DNA of 9,358 nt from CAZYXZ01 sp964651395 (GTDB lineage Bacteria > Actinomycetota > Actinomycetes > BP-191), in contig CAZYXZ010000096.1 of the NCBI GenBank assembly GCA_964651395.1, positions 1 through 9,358 on the forward strand, read 5' to 3'. Position numbers and translations under genes: made by a program. Below are positions 1-6,280 of this stretch, piece after piece. Each line of letters starts with the position of its first letter. Position 1 is the stretch's first letter. Below the pieces are notes generated by a model. It did no database searches. It had not been told where the DNA came from and was given only the letters and a program-made list of their open reading frames with translations.

Positions 1-200
1 CGGAGGGTCTCGGCTACGAGTGCAACGTCGGCTTCGCCGAGCGAGCCGAGCGGCTGATCATCGCCCTGGTCGGTGTGGGCCTCGAAGGGCTGGGCGTGCC
101 GTTCGCGATGGCGGCCGCGCTCTGGCTGCTCGCCGCCGCGTCGGTCCTGACCATCGTCCAGCGGCTCGTGGTCGTGCACCGGCAGATCGTCGCTACGTGA
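1..200 (+). CDS. pgsA: Phosphatidylinositol phosphate synthase (CDP-alcohol phosphatidyltransferase), 3' end only
   Basis: Only the last 65 codons are in the window (reading frame from base 3, stop TGA 198-200). They begin EGLGYECNVGFAERAERL and continue into two hydrophobic stretches (LIIALVGVGLEGLGV and FAMAAALWLLAAASVLTIV), ending QRLVVVHRQIVAT. This is the usual C-terminus of actinobacterial PgsA/PIP synthases: the NVGFAERAER loop followed by the last two membrane helices. The family condenses CDP-diacylglycerol with inositol 1-phosphate to give phosphatidylinositol phosphate at the cytoplasmic membrane. The catalytic CDP-alcohol phosphotransferase motif lies upstream of the window, so the family call rests on the C-terminal sequence and on the neighbours. 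The stop overlaps the GTG start of the acyltransferase gene (GTGA, 197-200), which implies translational coupling and a shared PIM-synthesis operon. The substrate (inositol phosphate rather than glycerol phosphate) is inferred from context. Confidence 0.85.
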   Translation, partial: EGLGYECNVGFAERAERLIIALVGVGLEGLGVPFAMAAALWLLAAASVLTIVQRLVVVHRQIVAT

Positions 201-1123
201 AGGATCGGCTCACCTACCTCGCCTACTCGCTCGCGTGGGCGCTGGTCCGCGCGCTGCCCGAGCGGCTCGCGCGCGCGCTCTTCCGCGTCGGGGCCGACCT
301 GGCCGTGCGACGGCAGGGCAAGGGCGTCCGCCGTCTGGCGGCGAACCTGCGCCGGGTCCTCCCGGAGGCGACCGAGGAGGAGCTGGCCGCCTGGACGCGG
401 GCCGGCTTGCGTTCGTACGCGCAGTACTGGCTGGAGGTGTTCCGGCTGCCCACGATGGGCCGCCGACGCATCCTGGACGGGATGACCACCTCGGGGGAGG
501 ACGCGGTGCGTGCCTCGCTCGCTGCCGGTCGCGGTGTGGTGAGCGTGCTGCCGCACCAGGGCAACTGGGACGTGGCCGGCGCGTGGGCCGGGCTGAGCGG
601 GCTGCCGTTCACGACGGTGGCGGAGCGGCTCAAGCCGGAGCAGCTCTTCGACCGCTTCCTGGCCTTCCGCGAGTCGCTCGGCATGGAAGTGCTGCCGCTG
701 ACCGGGGGTGCGGCGCCGCCGTACGACGTCCTGGTCGAGCGGCTCACCGCCGGCCGGATGATCTGCCTGCTCGGCGACCGCGACCTCACCGCGCGCGGGA
801 TCCCGGTCACGTTCTTCGGCGCGACCACCCGGTTCCCGGCCGGCCCGGCGACGCTGGCCGTCCGCACGGGTGCCGCGCTGCATCCGGTGTCGCTCTGGGC
901 GACGCCCGCCGGATGGCACGTGCACTGGCACCCTGAGGTGACGCCGCCGGAGACGGGCACCGAAAGCGAGCAGGCGGCACAGATGACGCAGACCGTCGCA
1001 GAGCGTTTCGAGCAGGGCATCCGCGAGCACCCCGCGGACTGGCACATGCTCCAGCGGCTCTGGCTCGACGACCTCCCCGCTGGTGACTCGCGCAAGACTG
1101 AGCTGCGTCCGCGGGAACGATGA
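197..1123 (+). CDS. patA: Phosphatidylinositol mannoside acyltransferase (PatA-like, LPLAT/HtrB family)
   Basis: This 308-residue protein belongs to the lysophospholipid/lipid A lauroyl acyltransferase superfamily. In PIM-making actinobacteria the family member at this locus moves an acyl chain from acyl-CoA to the mannose of PIM1/PIM2. The hallmark HX4D motif is HQGNWD, with His120 and Asp125, inside LPHQGNWDVAG. A second conserved block, LLGDRDLTARGIPVTFFG, puts Asp194 about where the mycobacterial enzyme has its acidic charge-relay residue; that alignment was made by eye. The N-terminus (LTYLAYSLAWALVRALP) is hydrophobic/amphipathic and fits a membrane-associated cytoplasmic enzyme. There is no signal peptide. 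I chose GTG 197 because it overlaps the pgsA stop and gives the expected MKDRLTYLAYSLAW start and family length (about 300 residues). Upstream in-frame codons read through pgsA in another frame. The end overlaps the pimA start as ATGA (1120-1123), so PIM1 acylation and mannosylation are encoded back to back. Confidence 0.9.
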   Translation: MKDRLTYLAYSLAWALVRALPERLARALFRVGADLAVRRQGKGVRRLAANLRRVLPEATEEELAAWTRAGLRSYAQYWLEVFRLPTMGRRRILDGMTTSGEDAVRASLAAGRGVVSVLPHQGNWDVAGAWAGLSGLPFTTVAERLKPEQLFDRFLAFRESLGMEVLPLTGGAAPPYDVLVERLTAGRMICLLGDRDLTARGIPVTFFGATTRFPAGPATLAVRTGAALHPVSLWATPAGWHVHWHPEVTPPETGTESEQAAQMTQTVAERFEQGIREHPADWHMLQRLWLDDLPAGDSRKTELRPRER

Positions 1124-2223
1124 AGGTCGGGCTGGTCTGCCCTTACACCTGGGATGTCCCGGGCGGCGTGCAGGCGCACGTCGACGACCTCGCCCAGGCG
1201 CTGATCGCCCGCGGGCACGACGTCTCGGTCCTGGCGCCGGCCGACGACGACGACGCGCTTCCGCCCTACGTCGTCAGCACGGGGCGCGCGGTGCCGGTGC
1301 CCTACAACGGCTCGGTCGCGCGACTCACCTTCGGCCCGGTGTCCACGGTGCGGGTGCGACGGTGGCTGCGCGAAGGCCGGTTCGACGTGCTGCACATCCA
1401 TGAGCCGCTCGCCCCGAGCGTGTCCATCCTCGCGCTGTGGTCGGCCCGCGGCCCGGTCGTCGCCACCTTCCACGCGGCGCGCGAACGGTCGCGCGCGCTC
1501 ATCACGTTCGAGCCGGCGCTGCAGCCGGCGCTGGAGAAGATCCACGCGCGCATCGCGGTCAGCCCGGCGGCCCGCGACTACGTCGTGCAGCACCTCGGCG
1601 GCAGCGCCGTCCTCATCCCCAATGGCGTGACCGTCTCGCGGTTCCGCGGCGCGCAGCCGTTGCCCGGCTGGCCCGGCAAGGGCGGGGCGATCGGCTTCCT
1701 CGGCCGCTGGGACGAACCGCGCAAGGGGCTCTCCGTCCTGCTCGCGGCGTTCGGGCGGCTGGCCACGACGCGTCCGGAGCTGCGCCTGCTGCTGGCCGGG
1801 CCGGGTGATCCGGAGGAGCTGGCCGAGCAGCTGGACCCCGCGTGGGCGGACCGGGTGCACGCCCTCGGGCGCATCGACGAGGCGGACAAGGCGCGGTTCT
1901 TCGCCTCCCTGGACGTCTACTGCGCGCCCAACACCGGCGGCGAGAGCTTCGGCATCGTGCTGCTCGAGGCGATGGCCGGCGGCGCCCCCGTCGTGGCCAG
2001 CGAGCTCGACGCGTTCCGGCGCGTCGTCGGCGACGCGGGTGTGCTGGTGCCGCCCGAGGATCCGACGGCGCTCGCGGACGCACTGGCCGCGCTGCTCGAC
2101 GCTCCCGCGCGTCGCACGGCGCTGCGGAAGAAGGGCACGAAGCTCGTGGCGCGCTACGACTGGGACAGCGTCGTCGGCGAGGTGCTCGACGTCTATGCGA
2201 TGGTCCAGCCCGGCCGGGGGTAG
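1120..2223 (+). CDS. pimA: GDP-mannose-dependent phosphatidylinositol alpha-mannosyltransferase
   Basis: This is a 367-residue GT4/GT-B retaining glycosyltransferase. PimA transfers mannose from GDP-mannose to the 2-position of the inositol ring of phosphatidylinositol, the first committed PIM step, on the cytoplasmic face. The N-terminal Rossmann domain opens MKVGLVCPYTWDVPGGVQAH, with the glycine-rich GGVQ loop near residues 15-18. His118 lies in TFHAARERS, and Arg196 and Lys202 in GRWDEPRKG. These three numbers match the residues described for mycobacterial PimA at the GDP-mannose site. The C-terminal EX7E motif is Glu275/Glu283 in GESFGIVLLEAMAGG, and NGV near residue 168 is also typical. 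Length agrees with the family (about 370-390). The ATG overlaps the acyltransferase stop (ATGA), so translation is probably coupled. Other GT4 enzymes share the general motifs, but the PGGVQ/HEP/RKG set and the pgsA-patA context make PimA the clear choice. Confidence 0.94.
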   Translation: MKVGLVCPYTWDVPGGVQAHVDDLAQALIARGHDVSVLAPADDDDALPPYVVSTGRAVPVPYNGSVARLTFGPVSTVRVRRWLREGRFDVLHIHEPLAPSVSILALWSARGPVVATFHAARERSRALITFEPALQPALEKIHARIAVSPAARDYVVQHLGGSAVLIPNGVTVSRFRGAQPLPGWPGKGGAIGFLGRWDEPRKGLSVLLAAFGRLATTRPELRLLLAGPGDPEELAEQLDPAWADRVHALGRIDEADKARFFASLDVYCAPNTGGESFGIVLLEAMAGGAPVVASELDAFRRVVGDAGVLVPPEDPTALADALAALLDAPARRTALRKKGTKLVARYDWDSVVGEVLDVYAMVQPGRG

Positions 2224-2264
2224 AACGCGGCTCGACGGGAGATGCGGATGACCGTGGTGAGGCA

Positions 2265-2813
2265 GTGACGGTCGTCGTCCTGGTGGTCGCGGTGGTCTGC
2301 GCCGTGGCGAGCTACCTCACGTGGACGGCCAGTCGCCTCGACCGCCTGTCCTCGAGGGTGGAGACGGCGTGGGCCGCCCTGGACGCCCAGCTGGTCCGGC
2401 GCTCGGCGACGGCGGGGGAGCTCGCCGCTCACGCAAGGCGGCGCCGGCTCGCGCCGGACGAGACCGGCCGGCTCCTCGAGAGCGCGGCGCTCGAAGCCGC
2501 CCAGTCGAGCCCGGGAAACCGCGAGGCCGCGGAGAACGCCCTCTCGCGCGCGATCCGCGACTTCCTGGGCGCGGCCGGGCCGCTCGGTGGCGAGAAGACG
2601 CAGGTCCTGCTGGACCTGCTCGAGGCCACCTCGGCCAGGGTGGCCTTCGCGCGACAGTTCTACAACGACGCCGTCCGGGACAACCGGGCCCTCCGTCGCC
2701 GGTGGGTCTGCCGGCTGCTGCGGGTCTTGCGCCGGGACACGCCGCGGGGGTTCTTCGAGATCGACGAGACTGCCTTGACCGGTCCCGAGGACGCCGACCG
2801 GCGGGTGTCGTAG
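2265..2813 (+). CDS. LemA-like small membrane protein, function unknown
   Basis: This 182-residue protein has one N-terminal membrane helix (about residues 3-20, VVVLVVAVVCAVASYLTW) followed by an alpha-helical soluble part. Its landmarks resemble the LemA fold. After the helix comes RVETAWAALDAQLVRR (residues 31-46), where LemA proteins have an Ala/Trp...Asp-x-Gln-Leu-x-Arg-Arg segment. Later comes FARQFYNDAVRDN, with FYND at 132-135, matching the LemA FYNxxVxxYN helix, then RGFFEID near the end. LemA proteins are membrane-anchored helical bundles of unknown biochemical role. GTG 2265 was chosen because it places the membrane helix at the very N-terminus and follows a GGTGAGG stretch; the spacing to that stretch is short (2 bases), so the start is not certain. 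The gene lies 41 bases after pimA. Mycobacteria also have an uncharacterised membrane protein gene next to pimA (Rv2609c, from memory), but I cannot say the two are orthologous. The call of a real gene is firm; the family is moderately sure. Confidence 0.72.
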   Translation: MTVVVLVVAVVCAVASYLTWTASRLDRLSSRVETAWAALDAQLVRRSATAGELAAHARRRRLAPDETGRLLESAALEAAQSSPGNREAAENALSRAIRDFLGAAGPLGGEKTQVLLDLLEATSARVAFARQFYNDAVRDNRALRRRWVCRLLRVLRRDTPRGFFEIDETALTGPEDADRRVS

Positions 2814-2816
2814 CCT
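2811..2816 (+). promoter_or_regulatory. Possible -10 element (TAGCCT) for the DUF3048 gene
   Basis: TAGCCT fits the actinobacterial housekeeping pattern TANNNT. It would start a transcript near 2823-2825, leaving a leader of about 33 bases with a GGAG ribosome site at 2844-2847, 9 bases before GTG 2857. The first three bases are the TAG stop of the LemA-like gene. No -35 hexamer is visible at 17-18 bases upstream, so this is weak. Confidence 0.3.
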
Positions 2817-2856
2817 GCCTACTCACCCGCGTTCGAGCTACCTGGAGTCCTCGCCC

Positions 2857-3900
2857 GTGCGTTCCCGCAAACTCGTCCCGTTCCTCCTCACCCTCGCCGT
2901 CGTGACTGGCGTCGGCTGCTCGTCGAAGTCGCCGTCGGCCGGCCCCACCGCCGGCCAGCCCGGGTCGTCCTCGCCGCCCGCGCCGGCCACCAGCAGCGCC
3001 GCCGTCGCGATCACCTCGCCGCTGACCGGCCTGCCGATCCGCGGCGCGACCCCGGTCGTCGTGCTGAAGATCGACAACGGCCCGCTGGCCCGCCCGTACT
3101 TCATCGGGCTGGACAAGGCCGACGTCATGTACGAGGAGCTCGTGGAGGGCGGCACCACGCGCCTGATGGGCGTCTACTCCGCGAACGCCAACGACCAGAT
3201 CGGGCCGATCCGCAGCGTTCGTGAGAGCGACCTCGAGCTGATCCGGCACGANNNNNNNNNNCGGGTGCTGTTCGGCTTCTCCGGCGGCAACGACGGCGTG
3301 AAGCGGATCGTCGCCGCCTCACCGGTCATCGACGCGTCGTACGACGCCATCCCGGAGGGTGCGTACGTCCTGGGCGCGCGACGCAAGGACGCCCGCAACT
3401 TCTTCACCACGCCTGCGGCGCTCATCAGGGCCAAGCCCGGCGGCGCGCTGGTCAAGGACGTCGGGCTGCGCTTCGGCGTACTGCCGGCCGGCACCGGTGC
3501 GCCGGTCGTCGCCCTCACGCTCCCGTGGTCGGACCGGGCCCGGACCAGCTTCGACTACGACCCGGGGACGAAGACCTGGTTGCGCAGCATGGACGGCACG
3601 CCCTCCAGGCTCTCGACCGGCGCGCGCATCGGGTCCCCGAACGTCGTCATCCAGTACGTCGCAGTGCGCAACGGACGGTTCCGGGACGTGACTGGTGCTC
3701 CGTCGCCCTACTCGTCCACGGTCGGCAGCGGCGTGGCCGAGGTGTTCCGTGACGGCGTCCGGATCACCGGCCGGTGGACCCGCCCGAGCGTGAACGCGGG
3801 CACGCGCTTCGTCGACGCCGCCGGCAAGGACATCCCGCTGCACCCCGGTCCGGTGTGGATCCTGCTGGCCCCAAATACGGTTCGGGTCGCCGTCCGCTGA
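2857..3900 (+). CDS. DUF3048/YerB-like probable lipoprotein (contains a run of N)
   Basis: The product is about 347 residues. It starts MRSRKLVPFLLTLAVVTGVGCSS: a basic n-region, a hydrophobic core, then Gly20-Cys21. The cysteine is a candidate lipid-attachment site, but -3 is Gly rather than the usual Leu, so the lipobox is weak. A Ser/Pro/Ala-rich linker (about residues 22-50) leads to the conserved DUF3048 domain: SPLTGLPIRG, VVVLKIDNGPLARPYFIGLDK, ADVMYEELVEGGTTRLMGVY, IGPIRSVRESDLELI and FGFSGGNDGV. The second half (FDYDPGTKTWLRSMDG to NVVIQYVAV, and the end GPVWILLAPNTV) fits the DUF3048 C-terminal domain. YerB of Bacillus subtilis is the named relative; its molecular function is unknown. 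GTG 2857 is supported by GGAG 9 bases upstream. Bases 3252-3261 are N, costing four residues. The frame is the same on both sides and the family motif on each flank is intact, so the gene is probably whole. It is expected to be exported and to act at the cell surface. Confidence 0.85.
   Translation: MRSRKLVPFLLTLAVVTGVGCSSKSPSAGPTAGQPGSSSPPAPATSSAAVAITSPLTGLPIRGATPVVVLKIDNGPLARPYFIGLDKADVMYEELVEGGTTRLMGVYSANANDQIGPIRSVRESDLELIRHXXXXRVLFGFSGGNDGVKRIVAASPVIDASYDAIPEGAYVLGARRKDARNFFTTPAALIRAKPGGALVKDVGLRFGVLPAGTGAPVVALTLPWSDRARTSFDYDPGTKTWLRSMDGTPSRLSTGARIGSPNVVIQYVAVRNGRFRDVTGAPSPYSSTVGSGVAEVFRDGVRITGRWTRPSVNAGTRFVDAAGKDIPLHPGPVWILLAPNTVRVAVR
3252..3261. other. Run of 10 unknown bases inside the DUF3048 gene
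   Basis: Ten consecutive N lie between LELIRH and RVLFGFSGG. The reading frame matches on both sides if exactly ten bases are missing, and homologues have a similarly short stretch here. The true length may still differ, because such runs are often placeholders for a scaffold join or masked bases. Confidence 0.95.
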
Positions 3901-3904
3901 GCCG

Positions 3905-3910
3905 TACGAT
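3905..3910 (+). promoter_or_regulatory. Probable -10 element (TACGAT) for pdxS, leaderless transcript predicted
   Basis: TACGAT matches the actinobacterial -10 pattern TANNNT. Only six bases (GAGGCC) separate it from the pdxS ATG at 3917, so the expected start point coincides with the A of the ATG, giving a leaderless mRNA. No properly spaced Shine-Dalgarno is present (GAGG at 3911-3914 is only 2 bases from ATG). TTCGGG at 3881-3886, 18 bases upstream, is a poor -35. Confidence 0.55.
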
Positions 3911-3916
3911 GAGGCC

Positions 3917-4849
3917 ATGACGAGCGACTCAGCCTCCGGTCTCACCGCCACAGGTCCCGTGCCCTCGGGCGCCTCCGGCACGGCACGCGTGAAGCGCGGC
4001 ATGGCCGAGATGCTCAAGGGCGGCGTCATCATGGACGTGGTCAACGCGGAGCAGGCCGCCATCGCCGAGGCCGCCGGCGCGGTCGCCGTCATGGCACTCG
4101 AGCGGGTGCCGGCCGACATCCGCCGCGACGGCGGCGTGGCCCGGATGAGCGACCCGGACATGATCGACCAGATCATCGAGGCGGTGTCCATCCCCGTCAT
4201 GGCGAAGGCGCGGATCGGGCACTTCGTCGAGGCGCAGGTGCTGCAGTCCATCGGCGTCGACTACGTCGACGAGTCCGAGGTGCTCACTCCCGCCGACGAG
4301 GAGCATCACATCGACAAGTGGGCGTTCACGGTGCCCTTCGTCTGCGGCGCGACGAACCTCGGCGAGGCACTTCGGCGCCTGGCCGAAGGCGCGGCGATGA
4401 TCCGTTCGAAGGGGGAGGCCGGCACCGGCAACGTCGTCGAGGCCACACGCCACATGCGCTCCATCACGGGCGCGATCCGCCGGCTCACCACGCTGTCACC
4501 GGAGGAGCTCTACGCCGCGGCGAAGGAGCTGCGGGCGCCGTACGAGCTCGTGGCCGAGGTGGCCGCGAAGGGTGCGCTCCCCACCGTGCTGTTCACCGCC
4601 GGCGGCATCGCGACTCCCGCCGACGCGGCGATGATGATGCAGCTCGGTGCCGACGGCGTGTTCGTCGGCTCCGGCATCTTCAAGTCCGGCGACCCGGTCG
4701 CCAGGGCGCGCGCCATCGTCGAGGCCACCACGTTCCACGCGGACGCCGCGATCGTCGCCAAGGTCTCGCGCGGGCTGGGCGAGGCGATGGTGGGCATCAA
4801 CGTGAGCACCATGCCCGACGAGGACCGACTGGCCAACCGTGGTTGGTAG
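3917..4849 (+). CDS. pdxS: Pyridoxal 5'-phosphate synthase lyase subunit PdxS
   Basis: PdxS forms PLP (vitamin B6) from ribose 5-phosphate, glyceraldehyde 3-phosphate and ammonia delivered by PdxT. It works as a cytoplasmic dodecameric TIM barrel. The 310-residue product is a textbook family member. It contains VKRGMAEMLKGGVIMDVVNAE with Asp40, ALERVPADIR, and VMAKARIGH with the Schiff-base Lys97 (Lys81 in B. subtilis). It also has DESEVLTPADEE, MIRSKGEAGTGN with the second lysine Lys165 (Lys149 in B. subtilis), FTAGGIATPADAA, GADGVFVGSGIFKSG and the terminal RGW. The 16-residue extension relative to B. subtilis is a Ser/Thr/Gly-rich N-terminal tail (MTSDSASGLTATGPVPSGAS), probably disordered. 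ATG 3917 is supported by the adjacent -10 element; no nearer start would keep the conserved VKRGMAEM segment. It is followed by pdxT, its obligate glutaminase partner. Confidence 0.98.
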   Translation: MTSDSASGLTATGPVPSGASGTARVKRGMAEMLKGGVIMDVVNAEQAAIAEAAGAVAVMALERVPADIRRDGGVARMSDPDMIDQIIEAVSIPVMAKARIGHFVEAQVLQSIGVDYVDESEVLTPADEEHHIDKWAFTVPFVCGATNLGEALRRLAEGAAMIRSKGEAGTGNVVEATRHMRSITGAIRRLTTLSPEELYAAAKELRAPYELVAEVAAKGALPTVLFTAGGIATPADAAMMMQLGADGVFVGSGIFKSGDPVARARAIVEATTFHADAAIVAKVSRGLGEAMVGINVSTMPDEDRLANRGW

Positions 4850-4870
4850 CCGGCGTCTGGGTTGAGTGCC

Positions 4871-5458
4871 GTGGCCCGCATCGGGGTCCTCGCGCTGCAA
4901 GGCGACGTCCGGGAGCACCTGCGCGCGCTGCGCGCGGTCGGCGCCGACGCCGTCGAGGTACGCCGCCCGGTCGAGCTCGCGGCGGTCGACGGTCTGGTCG
5001 TTCCCGGTGGGGAGTCGACGACCATCGGACTGCTCTGCGAGCTCTTCGGTCTGCTGGAGCCCTTGCAGGACGCCGTCGCGGACGGGCTGCCGGTCTTCGG
5101 CTCGTGCGCGGGCATGGTGCTGCTCGCCCGCGAGGTCCTCGACGGTCGTCCCGACCAGCCTTTGGTCGGGGGCCTGGACGTCGTGGTGCGGCGCAACGCG
5201 TTCGGCCGGCAGGTCGACTCGTTCGAGGACGAGCTGCACGTCCCGGTGCTCGGGCCGGAACCGCTCCATGCCGTGTTCATCCGGGCCCCGTGGGTGGAGA
5301 AGGCCGGCGACGACGTCGAGGTGCTCGCGGAGCGCGCCGGTAGGATCGTCGCCGTGCGGCAGGGGAACCTGCTCGCCACCGCCTTCCACCCCGAGCTCAC
5401 GGACGACGTCCGCGTGCACGGGCTTTTCGCCTCGATGGTTCAGGAGAGCAGCGCGTGA
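4871..5458 (+). CDS. pdxT: Pyridoxal 5'-phosphate synthase glutaminase subunit PdxT
   Basis: PdxT hydrolyses glutamine and channels ammonia to PdxS. This class I glutamine amidotransferase shows IGVLALQGDVREHL at the N-terminus, the oxyanion-loop VPGGESTTIG, and the nucleophile in GSCAGMVLL. It also has RRNAFGRQVDSFE, VFIRAPWVE and the C-terminal FHPELT. Counting from GTG 4871 the triad is Cys79, His173 and Glu175, and Cys79 has the same number as in B. subtilis. An alternative TTG at 4862 would add three residues (start MSAVARIGV). Neither start has a clear Shine-Dalgarno, and I preferred GTG because it gives the usual spacing before IGVL. Length (195 residues, or 198 from TTG) is normal. 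The gene follows pdxS by 21 bases and its stop overlaps the yebC start (GTGA, 5455-5458). Confidence 0.96.
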   Translation: MARIGVLALQGDVREHLRALRAVGADAVEVRRPVELAAVDGLVVPGGESTTIGLLCELFGLLEPLQDAVADGLPVFGSCAGMVLLAREVLDGRPDQPLVGGLDVVVRRNAFGRQVDSFEDELHVPVLGPEPLHAVFIRAPWVEKAGDDVEVLAERAGRIVAVRQGNLLATAFHPELTDDVRVHGLFASMVQESSA

Positions 5459-6204
5459 GTGGTCACTCCAAGTGGGCGACGACCAAGCACCAGAAGGCCG
5501 CCAAGGACGCCAAGCGCGGCAAGCTGTTCGCGCGACTGATCAAGACCATCGAGGTGGCCGCGCGCACGGGCGGCGGCGACCCCAACGGCAACCCGACGCT
5601 GGCCGACGCCATCACGAAGGCGAAGCAGAACTCGGTGCCGGCCGACAACATCGACCGCGCGGTCAAGCGCGGCTCCGGCGAGCTCGCCGACGGCGCCAGC
5701 TACGAGTCGATCATGTACGAGGGGTATGCGCCCGGTGGCGTCGCCGTCCTGGTCGAGTGCCTCACGGACAACCGCAACCGTGCCGCCGCCGAGGTGCGCA
5801 CGGTGTTCACGCGCAACGGCGGCCAGCTGGCCGACCCCGGTTCTGTCGCCTACCTGTTCCAGCGCAAGGGCGTCGCCCTCGTGCCGAAGGTGGACGGGCT
5901 GACGGAGGACGACGTGCTGACCGCCGTCCTCGACGCGGGCGCCGAGGAGGTCAACGACCTCGGCGAAGCGTTCGAGGTGGTCAGCGAGGCCGCTGACATC
6001 CGCGAGGTGCGGATCGCGCTCGAGGCCGCGGGCATCGCGCCCGAGTCGGCGGACACGACGTTCCTGCCCACGGTGTCCGTGCCGCTCGACGACGACGTGG
6101 CCAAGCGGGTCCTCAAGCTGGTCGACCTGCTCGACGACCTCGACGACGTGCAGGACGTCTGGGCCAACTTCGACGTCTCCGACGAGGTCCTCGAAAACGC
6201 TTGA
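5455..6204 (+). CDS. yebC: YebC/TACO1 family protein (translation factor; often annotated as transcriptional regulator)
   Basis: This 249-residue protein opens with the invariant MSGHSKWATTKHQKAAKDAK motif of the family. RGKLFARLIKTIEVAAR, GGGDPNGNPTLADAI, KAKQNSVPADNIDRAVKRG, YEGYAPGGVAVLVE and LTDNRNRAAAEVRTVFTRNGG follow. The C-terminus has DVQDVWANFDVSDEVLE. The length is typical. YebC proteins were long annotated as DNA-binding regulators; more recent work links the YebC/TACO1 family to relief of ribosome stalling at proline-rich stretches, so the regulator label is doubtful. GTG 5455 overlaps the pdxT stop (GTGA), and AGGAGAG at 5442-5448 lies 6 bases upstream, making this start secure. 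The position between pdxT and ruvC is widely conserved in actinobacteria. A hairpin 5 bases after the stop suggests transcription ends here. Confidence 0.95.
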   Translation: MSGHSKWATTKHQKAAKDAKRGKLFARLIKTIEVAARTGGGDPNGNPTLADAITKAKQNSVPADNIDRAVKRGSGELADGASYESIMYEGYAPGGVAVLVECLTDNRNRAAAEVRTVFTRNGGQLADPGSVAYLFQRKGVALVPKVDGLTEDDVLTAVLDAGAEEVNDLGEAFEVVSEAADIREVRIALEAAGIAPESADTTFLPTVSVPLDDDVAKRVLKLVDLLDDLDDVQDVWANFDVSDEVLENA

Positions 6205-6209
6205 GAACA

Positions 6210-6224
6210 GGCGCGTGTCGCGCC
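6210..6224 (+). terminator. Candidate terminator hairpin after yebC (no U-tract)
   Basis: GGCGCG-TGT-CGCGCC forms a perfect 6-bp, all G-C stem with a 3-base loop, starting 5 bases after the yebC stop. No T-run follows, so it is at best a U-less terminator of the kind often proposed for high-GC actinobacteria. It separates yebC from the ruvC promoter. Confidence 0.45.
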
Positions 6225-6245
6225 GTGGCGTGGCTTGCTCAGCGC

Positions 6246-6251
6246 TAGTCT
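6246..6251 (+). promoter_or_regulatory. Probable -10 element (TAGTCT) of the ruvCAB promoter
   Basis: TAGTCT fits TANNNT and lies 35 bases before the ruvC start. The predicted start point near 6258 falls inside the SOS box. No convincing -35 hexamer is seen 16-19 bases upstream. Confidence 0.5.
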
Positions 6252-6253
6252 TC

Positions 6254-6269
6254 TCGAACACCTGTTCGT
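6254..6269 (+). promoter_or_regulatory. LexA-binding SOS box upstream of ruvC
   Basis: TCGAACACCTGTTCGT contains the palindrome CGAAC-N4-GTTCG. This matches the LexA box of Gram-positive bacteria and mycobacteria (GAAC-N4-GTTC core, CGAACRNRYGTTYC consensus). It lies directly after the -10 element and covers the predicted transcription start, so bound LexA would block transcription of ruvC-ruvA-ruvB until DNA damage triggers LexA cleavage. ruvCAB is a known SOS target in mycobacteria. Confidence 0.85.
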
Positions 6270-6280
6270 GAGGAGGAAGC

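Noticed and set aside
223..1860. 545-codon open frame on the minus strand opposite patA and pimA
   Set aside because: It is an Arg/Pro/Ala-rich shadow with no recognisable motif, spanning two genes whose plus-strand products are unmistakable. Long antisense frames are expected when codon third positions are nearly all G or C.
2775..2780. TTGACC as a -35 for the DUF3048 gene
   Set aside because: It is 30 bases from the TAGCCT hexamer, far beyond the 16-19 bases needed, and lies inside the LemA-like coding region.
4833..4846. Palindrome CCAACCGTGGTTGG at the very end of pdxS
   Set aside because: It falls on the conserved ANRGW codons and would fold only as a 5-bp stem, and pdxT starts 25 bases later. 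A terminator or operator here is unlikely; protein coding explains the sequence.
3319..5419. Several 300-codon minus-strand frames opposite DUF3048, pdxS and pdxT
   Set aside because: They mirror conserved plus-strand genes, lack ribosome sites and read as low-complexity Arg/Gly/Asp sequence.
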